Below the pieces are notes generated by a model. It was given only the letters and a program-made list of their open reading frames with translations, did not search any database and was not told the origin of the DNA. The position numbers were made by a program, and so were the translations under genes. From Roseobacter sinensis (GTDB lineage Bacteria; Pseudomonadota; Alphaproteobacteria; Rhodobacterales; Rhodobacteraceae): a stretch of DNA of 33,729 nt. The DNA is taken from the NCBI RefSeq assembly GCF_025755255.1, contig NZ_JALIEB010000026.1:1-33729 (forward strand). Direction: 5' to 3'. This document shows positions 1 to 7,838 of the stretch, in pieces (position 1 is the stretch's first letter; every line of letters starts with the position of its first letter).

Positions 1-36
1 GCCAAGCTGATGGAGATCCAGAACCGATTGGAATAA
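1..36 (+). CDS. 3' end of an unidentified gene (partial)
   Basis: Frame 1 is open from the first base to a TAA at 34-36 and gives the last 11 residues of a protein ending MEIQNRLE. The upstream part lies outside the window, so neither family nor reality can be established. The short amphipathic end would fit a helical C-terminus. It is convergent with the nucleotidyltransferase gene, whose stop is about 60 bases away. No terminator was recognised between them. Confidence 0.25.
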   Translation, partial: AKLMEIQNRLE

Positions 37-96
37 AAAGACATATCAGAAATTGCACTTCACCGTGAGTTCACAGCCACAACCGATTGCAGCGGC

Positions 97-1113
97 CTAA
101 GCGCGCAGCTCCGAAAGCACGGCGGCGCTGTCCGGCATGAGCGCGAGGCTCGCCGCCATCCGCGCGGCCCACTTCGGCCCGCGGGCCTCGGCTGAAAGAC
201 AGGCCTCGCGCAACTCATCCGGGCGCAGCTCGGCCAGCGCTTCGATGAGATAGGCTGCCTGCGCCCGGTCCTTCGCGGCCTTCTGCGCATCCGGGCCCCC
301 TGCCCGGCGGTCAGCGACGATCAGCTTGTGAATGGCGAAACGTTCCGGCCGCGGGATCTGGATGAGCACGCCCGAACGATAAAGCGACACGGCCGGGATC
401 GGATCGGCCAGCAGATAGTCCAGATGCCGCAGCGCCTGGGCACTGACCCCGAGGGCCGGCAGATCCCGCACACCCTCATCGCGGTGCGCCGGCATCAGAA
501 ACTCCACCAACGTCTCGCCACCGCCCTGCGACCAGCGCCAGGTGCGGGTATGATCGAGCGATGGCACCGGGTCGAAGGCCAGCGATTTGAACACATCCGC
601 CAGAGGTGTCTCTACGGTGTCGCCCACCGCGAAGGACAGCCGCTCGAAGCTGCCGATGTCGATATCACCGGTCTGCGCCAGCTGATCGAACCCCAGCCGC
701 ACGCCAAGCTCGCCCTCGTAGTGCCGAAAGGCCACCGTGCCGACCAGCGTCCCGCCGAGCCGGAAGACCCCCGTCCGCGCAAAAGCGTTGAGCAGGCTGC
801 CGGTGCGCTGGTCGGTCGAGGCATAGCCTTCGGCGCGCAACAGGCGCACCAGCCGCGTCTGTTCGCGGCGACGCGCCTCCGATTGGGCCTTGAGCGTCTT
901 CGCCCGCTCCAGTCGGTCGCGCAGCTCGGCGCTGTCGGGTCCGATGTACCTCTGCCCCATCGTGTTGCCGATCCTGTACTTGTCGTACCAGAACACCCGC
1001 CCCTTGACCGTGACCGCCACCGGCGTGCCAATCAGCTCTGACACCGCCGCGTCCCGCAGCAAACGCAACAGGTCGTGATAAGCGGACATGCCTATCTGTG
1101 AGTGGAACTGCAT
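97..1113 (-). CDS. GSU2403-type nucleotidyltransferase-fold protein
   Basis: This 338-residue protein resembles the GSU2403 family of proteins with a nucleotidyltransferase fold. The N-terminal pattern is characteristic: a YHDLLRLLRDAAVSEL helix, then a VKGRVFWYDKYRIG segment and a RYIGPDSAELRDRLERA segment. A mid-protein region around residues 105-150 (RTGVFRLGGTLVGTVAF) fits the nucleotidyltransferase core. The family is related in fold to AbiEii-type enzymes, but its substrate is not established and no toxin or antitoxin role can be read from the sequence. ATG at 1113 gives the longest form; ATG at 1089 is an alternative, and neither has a strong ribosome-binding site. The gene stands alone, upstream of a palindrome-rich region that probably controls it. 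It has no evident link to the C1 genes and may be accessory cargo of the replicon. Confidence 0.7.
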   Translation of the reverse strand: MQFHSQIGMSAYHDLLRLLRDAAVSELIGTPVAVTVKGRVFWYDKYRIGNTMGQRYIGPDSAELRDRLERAKTLKAQSEARRREQTRLVRLLRAEGYASTDQRTGSLLNAFARTGVFRLGGTLVGTVAFRHYEGELGVRLGFDQLAQTGDIDIGSFERLSFAVGDTVETPLADVFKSLAFDPVPSLDHTRTWRWSQGGGETLVEFLMPAHRDEGVRDLPALGVSAQALRHLDYLLADPIPAVSLYRSGVLIQIPRPERFAIHKLIVADRRAGGPDAQKAAKDRAQAAYLIEALAELRPDELREACLSAEARGPKWAARMAASLALMPDSAAVLSELRA

Positions 1114-1183
1114 GGGTTACCCATCAAAACTATATTTTGATGTATAATAGCGATCCAATCGCTATACATCAACGATGTATTAT
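1111..1183 (-). promoter_or_regulatory. palindromic control region of the nucleotidyltransferase gene
   Basis: ATGGGTTACCCAT (1112-1124) is a 13-bp palindrome that contains, on the minus strand, the putative start codon. Farther upstream TTGATGTATA (1137-1146) and TATACATCAA (1163-1172) form a perfect 10-bp inverted repeat, with ATAGCGAT/ATCGCTAT nested inside. A further GATGTATTAT copy lies at 1174-1183. The AT-rich sequence contrasts with the GC-rich surroundings. It is probably an autoregulatory operator/promoter; the binding protein is unknown. Confidence 0.4.
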
Positions 1184-1200
1184 GCTGTATAACCAATGGC

Positions 1201-1232
1201 AAAAAGACCCGCCACCCGAGGACGGTGGCGGG
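1201..1232 (-). terminator. intrinsic terminator of the serine-cycle operon
   Basis: On the minus strand the arms CCCGCCACC (1208-1216) and GGTGGCGGG (1224-1232) form a perfect 9-bp GC-rich stem with a 7-base loop. A T tract follows (AAAAA at 1201-1205 on the plus strand). It lies 25 bases past the glyA stop codon, where a terminator for the five-gene operon is expected. Confidence 0.85.
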
Positions 1233-1256
1233 CCGCGATCAGCTCTGCGCGCCTGC

Positions 1257-2543
1257 TCAGTAGATCGGGAACTCCGCGCAGAGCGCCAGAACCTCGCCTT
1301 TCACCCGCGCTTCGACCTCGGCGTCACCCTCTGCGCCATGGGCCTGCACACCTTCGACCACATCGACAATCCAGCCGCCGATCTGATCGAACTCGACCTC
1401 GGTAAACCCGCGCGTCGTCCCCGCTGGCGTGCCAAGGCGCAGCCCCGAGGTCACAGTCGGTTTCTCCGTGTCGAAGGGGATACCGTTCTTGTTGCAGGTG
1501 ATATGCGCGCGGCCGAGGGCGGTCTCCGCCGCGTTGCCCTTCACGCCCTTGGGGCGCAGATCGACCAGCATGAGGTGGGTGTCGGTCCCACCAGTGACCA
1601 CATCGAGCCCGCCTTTCTGCAGCCGGGCCGCCAGGGCCTGGGCATTGCGGATCACCTGGATCTGGTAATCCTTGAAGGACGGCATCAGCGCCTCACCGAA
1701 AGCCACCGCCTTCGCTGCGATCACATGCATGAGTGGCCCGCCCTGAATACCGGGGAAGATCGCCGAGTTGAACTTCTTCGCCAGGCCCTCGTCATTGGTC
1801 AGGATCAACCCGCCGCGCGGGCCCCGCAGGGTCTTGTGCGTGGTGGTCGTGGCCACATCCACATGTGGGAACGGCGAGGGGTAGACACCCGCCGCAATCA
1901 GCCCCGCGAAATGTGCAACATCGGCCAGAAGGTAAGCGCCCACCTTGTCGGCGATGGCACGAAAGCGCGCAAAGTCGAGCTGGCGCGGAATGGCCGAGCC
2001 GCCCGCGATGATCATCTTGGGCTGATGCTCCACCGCCAGCGCCTCGATCTGATCGTAATCCACATCGAGCGTGTCGGGCTTCACCCCGTAATGCACCGCG
2101 TTGAACCACTTGCCCGACTGGTTGGGCCGCGCCCCATGGGTCAGGTGCCCACCCGCATCGAGGCTCATGCCCAAAATCGTGTCGCCCGGTTGCAGCAGCG
2201 CCTGAAATACGCCCTGATTGGCCTGGCTGCCCGAGTTGGGCTGCACGTTGGCGAAGTCACAGCCGAAGAGCTGACACGCCCGCTCGATCGCGAGATTTTC
2301 CGCCACATCCACATACTGGCAGCCGCCATAATACCGCCGCCCTGGATAGCCTTCGGCATATTTGTTCGTCAGAACCGAGCCCTGCGCCTGCAGCACCGCC
2401 TTGGAGACGATGTTCTCCGACGCGATCAGCTCGATCTCGTCCTGCTGACGACCCAACTCCTTCGAGATGGCCGCGAAAAGCTCCGTATCCCGATCGGCCA
2501 GATCGGTGGTGAAAAACCCGGTGTCGCGATGCACTACGTTCAT
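1257..2543 (-). CDS. glyA: serine hydroxymethyltransferase
   Basis: This 428-residue protein is a full-length PLP-dependent serine hydroxymethyltransferase. It interconverts glycine plus methylene-tetrahydrofolate with serine, the C1-entry step of the serine cycle. The PLP site motif [14 protein letters not shown] is present with its lysine near residue 237. The N-terminal IELIASEN and the [13 protein letters not shown] segments are typical of the family. ATG at 2543 is chosen over the longer frame because it gives the canonical N-terminus ([11 protein letters not shown]) and has GGAG seven bases upstream. It is the last gene of the operon, 10 bases after hprA, and is followed by a strong terminator. 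Clustering with sga, mtkAB and hprA suggests a copy dedicated to C1 assimilation, with a housekeeping glyA probably elsewhere (inference). Confidence 0.95.
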   Translation of the reverse strand: MNVVHRDTGFFTTDLADRDTELFAAISKELGRQQDEIELIASENIVSKAVLQAQGSVLTNKYAEGYPGRRYYGGCQYVDVAENLAIERACQLFGCDFANVQPNSGSQANQGVFQALLQPGDTILGMSLDAGGHLTHGARPNQSGKWFNAVHYGVKPDTLDVDYDQIEALAVEHQPKMIIAGGSAIPRQLDFARFRAIADKVGAYLLADVAHFAGLIAAGVYPSPFPHVDVATTTTHKTLRGPRGGLILTNDEGLAKKFNSAIFPGIQGGPLMHVIAAKAVAFGEALMPSFKDYQIQVIRNAQALAARLQKGGLDVVTGGTDTHLMLVDLRPKGVKGNAAETALGRAHITCNKNGIPFDTEKPTVTSGLRLGTPAGTTRGFTEVEFDQIGGWIVDVVEGVQAHGAEGDAEVEARVKGEVLALCAEFPIY

Positions 2544-2553
2544 GTCTGTCTCC

Positions 2554-3528
2554 TTACGCCACGCGGTCGCGCGGTTGTTTTCCTTCAAAAAAATCATGCA
2601 GATTGTCGAGCACGCGGAACCCCATCGCCTGCCGCGCCTCGCGCGTGGCACTGCCCAGATGCGGCAGCATCACCAGGTTGCGCGTGCATTGCTCAAGCAT
2701 CGGGTGAATCGCCGGCTCGCGCTCGAAGACATCGAGTGCCGCACCCCCGATGGTCTCGAACATCAACGATTGCGCCAGCGCCGCCTCATCCACCACCTCG
2801 CCGCGCGCGGTGTTGATCAGGAAGGCATCCTCCTTCATCAGGTCAAGCCTGCGGCTGTTGATCAGCTTGCGCGTCTCCGGCCCGCCAGGGCAATGCAGCG
2901 AGACGAAATCGCACTGCGGCAACAGCGCGTCCAGGCTCTCCACCTGTACCGCCTCGAAACGCTCCAGCACCTCGGGCGCCACGGGCGAGCGGTTGAAGAC
3001 AACGATCTTCATGCCGAACCCGGAATGCGCACGCCGCGCCATCTCCTGCCCGATCCGACCGAAGCCCACGATGCCGAGCACCTTGCCCGAGACTTTGGTG
3101 CCCACCAGATGCGTGGGGCACCAGCCGTCCCAGAGGCCGTCCCGCAGCTCGCGCTCGCCCTCCCCTGCCCTGCGTGCCACCATCAGCATCAGCGTCATCG
3201 CCAGATCCGCCGTACATTCCGACAGCACATCGGGCGTATTGGTTACCGCCATGCCGTGGCGCCGCGCCGTGTCCAGATCGATATGCGAGTATCCGACACC
3301 GTAGTTTGCAAGGATCTTCGTCTGCGCCTTCGGCACGTCCAGCGCCTCCGCGCCGATCCGGTCGGTCACCGTCGGCAGCACCGCATCATACTTCAGGAAG
3401 GCCGCGCGCAGTTCCGACGGCGTCAGAGGCCGGTCGCTGCGGTTGAGCTCCACGTCAAAGTCATGCGCGAGCTTCTGCTCCACCGCCGCCGGCCACCGCC
3501 GGGTCACGAGAACGCTGGGTTTCACCAT
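2554..3528 (-). CDS. hprA: hydroxypyruvate/glyoxylate reductase (D-2-hydroxyacid dehydrogenase)
   Basis: This 324-residue member of the D-isomer-specific 2-hydroxyacid dehydrogenase family has a Rossmann motif VGFGRIGQ near residues 152-159. The catalytic triad pattern is also present: Arg in [11 protein letters not shown], Glu in the FEREP region and His in LPHLGSAT. In the serine cycle this enzyme reduces hydroxypyruvate to glycerate with NAD(P)H. The sequence alone cannot separate hydroxypyruvate from glyoxylate preference, but its position between mtkB and glyA argues for HprA. ATG at 3528 overlaps the mtkB stop (TGATG), with GGAGG about 8 bases upstream. A GTG one codon earlier is also possible. 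Confidence 0.85.
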   Translation of the reverse strand: MVKPSVLVTRRWPAAVEQKLAHDFDVELNRSDRPLTPSELRAAFLKYDAVLPTVTDRIGAEALDVPKAQTKILANYGVGYSHIDLDTARRHGMAVTNTPDVLSECTADLAMTLMLMVARRAGEGERELRDGLWDGWCPTHLVGTKVSGKVLGIVGFGRIGQEMARRAHSGFGMKIVVFNRSPVAPEVLERFEAVQVESLDALLPQCDFVSLHCPGGPETRKLINSRRLDLMKEDAFLINTARGEVVDEAALAQSLMFETIGGAALDVFEREPAIHPMLEQCTRNLVMLPHLGSATREARQAMGFRVLDNLHDFFEGKQPRDRVA

Positions 3529-4415
3529 CACGCTGCCTCCATCACATCTGCAATTGTCGCGCCGATCACCGCGGGGTTCTCCGCGACGGTCACACCGGCG
3601 GCCGAGAGGATCTCGACCTTTTCGGACGCGCTCTCGCCAAAGGCCGAGATGATCGCGCCCGCGTGCCCCATGGTCCGCCCCTTCGGCGCGGTCAGCCCCG
3701 CCACATAGGCCACAACGGGCTTGGTCACATGGTCGCGGATGTACTCCGCTGCCTCCGCCTCCTGCGGGCCGCCGATCTCGCCGATCATGGCGATCACATG
3801 GGTCTCGGGGTCGGCCTCGAAGCGCTCCAGAATGTCCCGGAAGGACGAGCCGTTGATCGGGTCGCCGCCGATGCCAACGGAGGTCGACACACCGATGCCC
3901 AGCTCCTTGAGCTGGCTCGCGGCCTCATACCCCAGCGTGCCCGAGCGCCCGACAATGCCCACATGGCCCTTGAGGTAGATATGCCCCGGCATGATGCCCA
4001 GAAGCGCCTTGCCCGGGCTGATCGTGCCCGCACAATTCGGGCCCGTCAGCACCATGCGCCGCTCCTTGGGGTAGCGGTACATATAGCGTTTCACCCGGAT
4101 CATGTCCTGCGCCGGGATGCCGTCGGTGATGCAGACGCAATACTGAATGCCTGCATCCGCCGCTTCCATGATGCTGTCGGCCGCAAAGGGCGGCGGCACG
4201 AAGACGAGGCTGGCCTCCGCGCCGGTGGCCTCGACCGCCTCTTCGACCGTGTCGAACACCGGCAGACCGCAGGCGGTTTCGCCCCCCTTGCCCGGAACCA
4301 CACCGCCCACGACGTTGGTGCCATAGTCCAGCATGTCGCGGGTGTGAAACTGCGCCATCTTGCCGGTGATCCCCTGCACGATGACCCGGGTGCTGCTGTC
4401 GAGAAGAATGCTCAT
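3528..4415 (-). CDS. mtkB: malate-CoA ligase (malate thiokinase), small/alpha subunit
   Basis: This 295-residue protein is homologous to the alpha subunit of succinyl-CoA synthetase. It has the CoA-binding N-terminus ([15 protein letters not shown]), [11 protein letters not shown], and the phosphohistidine loop [10 protein letters not shown] with His near residue 251. With MtkA it would convert malate, CoA and ATP to malyl-CoA, feeding the malyl-CoA lyase encoded at 7839. Assignment to malate rather than succinate rests on context, because sga, hprA and glyA are in the same operon and TCA-cycle neighbours are absent. Its ATG overlaps the mtkA stop as ATGA, which indicates translational coupling and equal stoichiometry. 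Confidence 0.87.
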   Translation of the reverse strand: MSILLDSSTRVIVQGITGKMAQFHTRDMLDYGTNVVGGVVPGKGGETACGLPVFDTVEEAVEATGAEASLVFVPPPFAADSIMEAADAGIQYCVCITDGIPAQDMIRVKRYMYRYPKERRMVLTGPNCAGTISPGKALLGIMPGHIYLKGHVGIVGRSGTLGYEAASQLKELGIGVSTSVGIGGDPINGSSFRDILERFEADPETHVIAMIGEIGGPQEAEAAEYIRDHVTKPVVAYVAGLTAPKGRTMGHAGAIISAFGESASEKVEILSAAGVTVAENPAVIGATIADVMEAA

Positions 4416-5611
4416 GAGGCCGCCCTCATGTTCACGCCCTGCGCCTGATCGTTCTGCCAGGCCTGCACCACGCGCTCGGCGGCCTGGTTCAGCGTCGTGG
4501 CGCGGATGATCGGCAGCCCGGAGGCCGCGAGGATCTTCTGCCCCTGCTCCACATTGGTGCCCGCCAGCCGCACGACGACCGGCATGTCTACCTCGATCTC
4601 GCGCAGCACCTGCACCACACCCTCGGCCACCCAGTCGCAGCGGTTGATGCCCGCAAAGATATTGACGAGGATCGCCTGCACCTTCTTGTCCGACAGCACC
4701 AGCCGGAAGGCCTTGGCGACCCGGTCCGGCGTGGCCCCGCCGCCGATGTCGAGGAAATTCGCAGGCTCGCCGCCGGCCAGCTTGATCGTGTCCATCGTCG
4801 CCATCGCCAGCCCCGCGCCGTTCACGATACAGCCGATATTTCCGTCGAGCCCCACGTAATTCAGCCCGCGATCCGCCGCGCGGCTCTCGCGCGGGTCCTC
4901 CTGGCTCTTGTCGCGCAGCTCGCTGATCTGCGGATGGCGGAAAAGCGCATTGTCATCGAAGGTCATCTTGGCATCGAGCGCCACCACCTGATCATCCGCC
5001 GTGATCACCAGCGGATTGATCTCGACCATGGTTGCATCGAGCTCGGTAAAGGCGCGGTAACAGCCCTGCAGCGTGCGCACCATCTGCTGCACCAGCCCCG
5101 CATCAACGCCCAGCTTGAAGGCGATCTGACGGCACTGGAACTCGCGCAGCCCCACGGCCGGCTCCACCGTCGCCCGCACAATGCTCTCGGGCTTCTCGGC
5201 CGAGATCTCCTCGATCTCCATGCCGCCCTCCGACGAGGCCACGATCATCACCCGCTGCGATGTCCGATCCAGCACGAAGCCCAGGTAGATCTCCCGCGCA
5301 ATCGCCACGGCCTTTTCCACATAGACGCGGTAGACGCCCATGCCTTCGGGCCCGGTCTGATGCGTCACCAGCTTCGCGCCAAAGAGCTTCTCGCAGGCAT
5401 CGTAGATCGCCGTGTCGCTGTCGCAGACATGCACGCCGCCCGCCTTGCCACGGCCACCCGCGTGCACCTGCGCCTTCACAACCCAGCGCTCGCCGCCCAA
5501 TTCGCGCGAGCGATACGCCGCCTGCTCCGGGCTATAGGCCAACGCCCCATCCGGGCTCACAACTCCAAAACTCGCCAACACCTCTTTCGCCTGATATTCG
5601 TGAATATCCAT
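4412..5611 (-). CDS. mtkA: malate-CoA ligase (malate thiokinase), large/beta subunit
   Basis: This 399-residue ATP-grasp subunit is homologous to succinyl-CoA synthetase beta. It starts [12 protein letters not shown]. The ATP-grasp segment [17 protein letters not shown] lies near residues 44-60, VEINPLVIT and [15 protein letters not shown] lie in the middle, and the ligase domain contains [18 protein letters not shown]. It supplies ATP binding and the nucleotide-dependent phosphorylation of the MtkB histidine. Length and start match the family. GGAGGAGAGCGTC precedes the ATG, and the gene begins only 27 bases after sga. Calling it MtkA rather than SucC is context-based; the distinction needs a phylogeny. 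Confidence 0.87.
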   Translation of the reverse strand: MDIHEYQAKEVLASFGVVSPDGALAYSPEQAAYRSRELGGERWVVKAQVHAGGRGKAGGVHVCDSDTAIYDACEKLFGAKLVTHQTGPEGMGVYRVYVEKAVAIAREIYLGFVLDRTSQRVMIVASSEGGMEIEEISAEKPESIVRATVEPAVGLREFQCRQIAFKLGVDAGLVQQMVRTLQGCYRAFTELDATMVEINPLVITADDQVVALDAKMTFDDNALFRHPQISELRDKSQEDPRESRAADRGLNYVGLDGNIGCIVNGAGLAMATMDTIKLAGGEPANFLDIGGGATPDRVAKAFRLVLSDKKVQAILVNIFAGINRCDWVAEGVVQVLREIEVDMPVVVRLAGTNVEQGQKILAASGLPIIRATTLNQAAERVVQAWQNDQAQGVNMRAAS

Positions 5612-5638
5612 GACGCTCTCCTCCCATGATGACGTCGG

Positions 5639-6886
5639 TTATTCTGCGGCCATCGCTCTCCCGTAATGCCGCTGCAGCACGGCATCGACTTGCGCCTGAT
5701 CGACCTCACCGCCCAACTCGCACAGAGCCGCCGCAAAGCGCCGCACGATGTCGGCGATCGCCGCCTCGCTCAGCAGGTTCAGGATGCCGATACGCACCTG
5801 CACCGGCTCCGACAACGTCGGCCAGATGCCGAAGTTCTGCGCGCGGCAGTGCTGCACCAGCTCCATCTCGCGGCCCGCCAGCGCGTCCGGCAGGTTCAGC
5901 ACCACCAGCGACGGCATGTTCGACGTGACCTCGCAGCCCATCGCCTGCACCGCCTCCCGCAGCGCCGCCTCGTGGAAGCTGTAATCCGACGCGCGCTGCG
6001 CAATCGTCTGCTGCAAACAGATGCGCAGCGCCTCGTGGAAGGCCGAGACCGCATAGGCCGAATGTGTCCGGTGATAGGTGCCCTTCTCCACGTCCTGCCC
6101 GTCGATCACACCCCAGTGCCGCGCCTCCAGAATCGGATGGTGACAGAAGGTCCGCGTGCCGGTCGCCTTCAGCGCGTCGATGTAGGTATCGGTGAAAGAC
6201 ACGGGCGCATATGTCAGCGGCAGGCAGCATATGCCCTTCTGCGGGCACGACGCCCAGCCGTGCACGCCCGGATAGTCGTCGATCCGGAAATCCCCGACGC
6301 CGAGGCTCGACACCGCGTCGACCAGCCCCAAGGCGCCGTGTTTTTCACAAGCTGCACTGAAACCTTCAATGTCATTGACCCGGCCCGAGCCGGTTTCCCA
6401 ATGCGCCATCGCCGCCCACTTCGGCGTGTGCTCGGCCAGCGCCGCCTCGACAAGCTCGCCGGTCACACTCTGCCCGTGCGGCACGTCCACGATCACAACG
6501 CTCGCCGCCTGCGGGTCGAGCGGGTTCGCCGCAAGCTCCTCAGCCGTCGCCGCCTTCATCCGCACGGTCAGCCCATCGATGCCGGAAAACGTCCCGTTCA
6601 CGAACATCACAACCTTATCGCCCGGCTGCACCGCGCTGAACATCATGTCGAGCCCGCTCCACCCGGTGCCGGCCACGCCGAAGGTATATGTGTTCTGCGT
6701 ACCCATCACCGCGCGCAGCATCTGCTTGCACTCCACCATGCCGCGCAGCACGTCGGCGTGCATATGGTCGGCCAACCCTGCCCCGGCATAGCGCGCCAGC
6801 ACGCGCGCATCTGTATTGCCCGGCCCGGGACCGGCTGCGATGGTCTCGGGGATCTCCAACTGTGGGAACGGCGTGAAGTCGGTCAT
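5639..6886 (-). CDS. sga: serine-glyoxylate aminotransferase
   Basis: This 415-residue class-V aminotransferase transfers the amino group of serine to glyoxylate, giving hydroxypyruvate and glycine. It is a diagnostic serine-cycle reaction. The N-terminal GPGPGNTDARVLARY and the DHMHADV region match alanine/serine-glyoxylate aminotransferases. The PLP lysine is in SCPQKGICC, near residue 217, preceded by the LVDAVSSLG aspartate that contacts the cofactor. It is the first gene of the minus-strand operon; GAGGAGGA lies just before the ATG. It shares a roughly 200-base divergent promoter region with the LuxR-type regulator at 7088, which is the obvious candidate to control it. Confidence 0.93.
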   Translation of the reverse strand: MTDFTPFPQLEIPETIAAGPGPGNTDARVLARYAGAGLADHMHADVLRGMVECKQMLRAVMGTQNTYTFGVAGTGWSGLDMMFSAVQPGDKVVMFVNGTFSGIDGLTVRMKAATAEELAANPLDPQAASVVIVDVPHGQSVTGELVEAALAEHTPKWAAMAHWETGSGRVNDIEGFSAACEKHGALGLVDAVSSLGVGDFRIDDYPGVHGWASCPQKGICCLPLTYAPVSFTDTYIDALKATGTRTFCHHPILEARHWGVIDGQDVEKGTYHRTHSAYAVSAFHEALRICLQQTIAQRASDYSFHEAALREAVQAMGCEVTSNMPSLVVLNLPDALAGREMELVQHCRAQNFGIWPTLSEPVQVRIGILNLLSEAAIADIVRRFAAALCELGGEVDQAQVDAVLQRHYGRAMAAE

Positions 6887-6983
6887 GGGTCCTCCTCATT
6901 TCGCAAAACGCGAAGATTCTTATCGAAATCTTTCCATGATAGAGATTGATCGCACCCGCTGGTAAAGAAAACGCCCCTTTGCC

Positions 6984-7075
6984 TACTTTTGGGTAGCTAA
7001 ATGGGTGGGAAAATCCCTATACTTTTGTATGGAATACCCAGGTATACCGAGATATATACCACCTAAATGGGTAGG
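6984..7075. promoter_or_regulatory. divergent sga / luxR-type control region with repeated TGGGTRG and TACCCA motifs
   Basis: The intergenic region is AT-rich and repetitive. CTAAATGGGTGGG (6997-7009) recurs as CTAAATGGGTAGG (7063-7075), with 12 of 13 bases the same. TACTTTTG occurs at 6984 and 7020. GGAATACCCA (7031-7040) is the opposite-strand form of the TGGGTA core and is followed by GGTATACC. Such clustered half sites suggest an operator for a LuxR-type protein acting on sga, on the regulator gene, or on both. The same GGAATACCCA recurs upstream of the formaldehyde dehydrogenase gene (33468-33477). Confidence 0.5.
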
Positions 7076-7087
7076 TTTTTAGAATTA

Positions 7088-7759
7088 ATGAAGATGAATC
7101 AATCCCTTAGCAAAACACCCCCTCCGATCGACATCATGCTCGCCGATAGCAACCCGCTGGTGCTCTCGGCGCTGTCCGAGATCATCGACCGCGACCCCCG
7201 ATTCTCGCTCGTGGCCTCCGCCGCCACCGCCGAAGGCTTTCTCGGCACCGTCATGCGCGTGCCCGTGCAGGTCGGTGTGATCGACTGGAATCTGCCCGCG
7301 CTCGGCGGCGCCAAGCTGATCGAGGTGCTGCGCGACCAGGCCAATGCGCCCCGCATCGTGGTCTATGCTGAGCACACCGGCGATCTGCCGCGGCTCTGCA
7401 TGACCGCGGGAGCCGCTGCTTTCGCGCCCCGCTCCAGCGACGCGCAGACGCTGCTCGACACCTGTGCCGATGTGGCCGCCGGCAAGATGGTCTTCCCCTT
7501 CCTCGACGTGCGCGATCTGCAGAACGACCCGATCCACCAACTCTCCCGCAAAGAGCGGGTCATGCTCGCGGCACTCTCCAAAGGGCTCACCAACCGCGAG
7601 CTCGCCAAGGAAATCGGCGTTACGATCAACACCGTGAAATTTCACCTCTCAAACCTCTATGAAAAGCTCGGCGTGAAGAACCGCGCGCAGGCCATCGCCT
7701 TCTACTATTCCTCGCAGCTGGCGCTCGACCGCGACGGGATCGGCGGTATACCGAAGTAG
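7088..7759 (+). CDS. LuxR-type regulator with degenerate receiver domain
   Basis: This protein of about 223 residues has an N-terminal receiver-like domain (residues ~14-125) and a C-terminal LuxR/FixJ helix-turn-helix (about 155-215, LSRKERVMLAALSKGLTNRELAKEIGVTINTVKFHLSNLYEKLGV). The phospho-acceptor position is kept (VIDWNLP, Asp near residue 66), but the usual second Asp of the acidic pair is altered. The Thr/Ser is replaced in VVYAEH, and the conserved Lys is replaced in AFAPRSS. Phosphorylation may therefore be weak or absent. ATG 7088 is preferred because the longer start at 7067 lies inside the repeated CTAAATGGGTAGG motif and has no ribosome-binding site. Its place between sga and mcl suggests that it regulates the serine cycle (inference). 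Confidence 0.8.
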   Translation: MKMNQSLSKTPPPIDIMLADSNPLVLSALSEIIDRDPRFSLVASAATAEGFLGTVMRVPVQVGVIDWNLPALGGAKLIEVLRDQANAPRIVVYAEHTGDLPRLCMTAGAAAFAPRSSDAQTLLDTCADVAAGKMVFPFLDVRDLQNDPIHQLSRKERVMLAALSKGLTNRELAKEIGVTINTVKFHLSNLYEKLGVKNRAQAIAFYYSSQLALDRDGIGGIPK

Positions 7760-7795
7760 ACCGAACTCGGGCTTGACATTATCCTGCGCCGCTGA

Positions 7796-7830
7796 CCTTT
7801 CTCGCGCAATTTTATGACTCGCAAGAAAGG
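7796..7830 (+). promoter_or_regulatory. leader hairpin overlapping the malyl-CoA lyase ribosome-binding site
   Basis: CCTTTCTCGCG (7796-7806) and CGCAAGAAAGG (7820-7830) are complementary at 10 of 11 positions around a 13-base AT-rich loop. The right arm contains the purine-rich Shine-Dalgarno sequence (AGAAAGG), 8 bases before the ATG at 7839. In the mRNA this stem would hide the ribosome-binding site, so it is a candidate translational control element. It has no T tract and is not an obvious terminator. Confidence 0.45.
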
Positions 7831-7838
7831 TCCCGCAG

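Noticed and set aside
97-1113. Abortive-infection or toxin-antitoxin system
   Set aside because: The nucleotidyltransferase-type fold recalls AbiEii, but no partner antitoxin gene is adjacent and the family members of this type are not shown to be toxins.
1098-2816. Long plus-strand open frame opposite glyA and hprA
   Set aside because: It is antisense to two clear enzymes, its translation is rich in Arg, Pro and His with no domain, and it has no ribosome-binding site. It is typical of the mirror frames in high-GC DNA. The same applies to other long antisense frames such as 13862-15445 (plus) and 25830-27284 (minus).
3528-5611. Housekeeping succinyl-CoA synthetase (sucCD)
   Set aside because: The homology is real, but the operon partners (sga, hprA, glyA) and the nearby malyl-CoA lyase point to malate thiokinase; TCA-cycle neighbours are absent.
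7773-7778. TTGACA as a -35 element for malyl-CoA lyase
   Set aside because: The hexamer is a perfect -35 match, but no acceptable -10 lies 15-19 bases downstream (the sequence there is CCTTTC).
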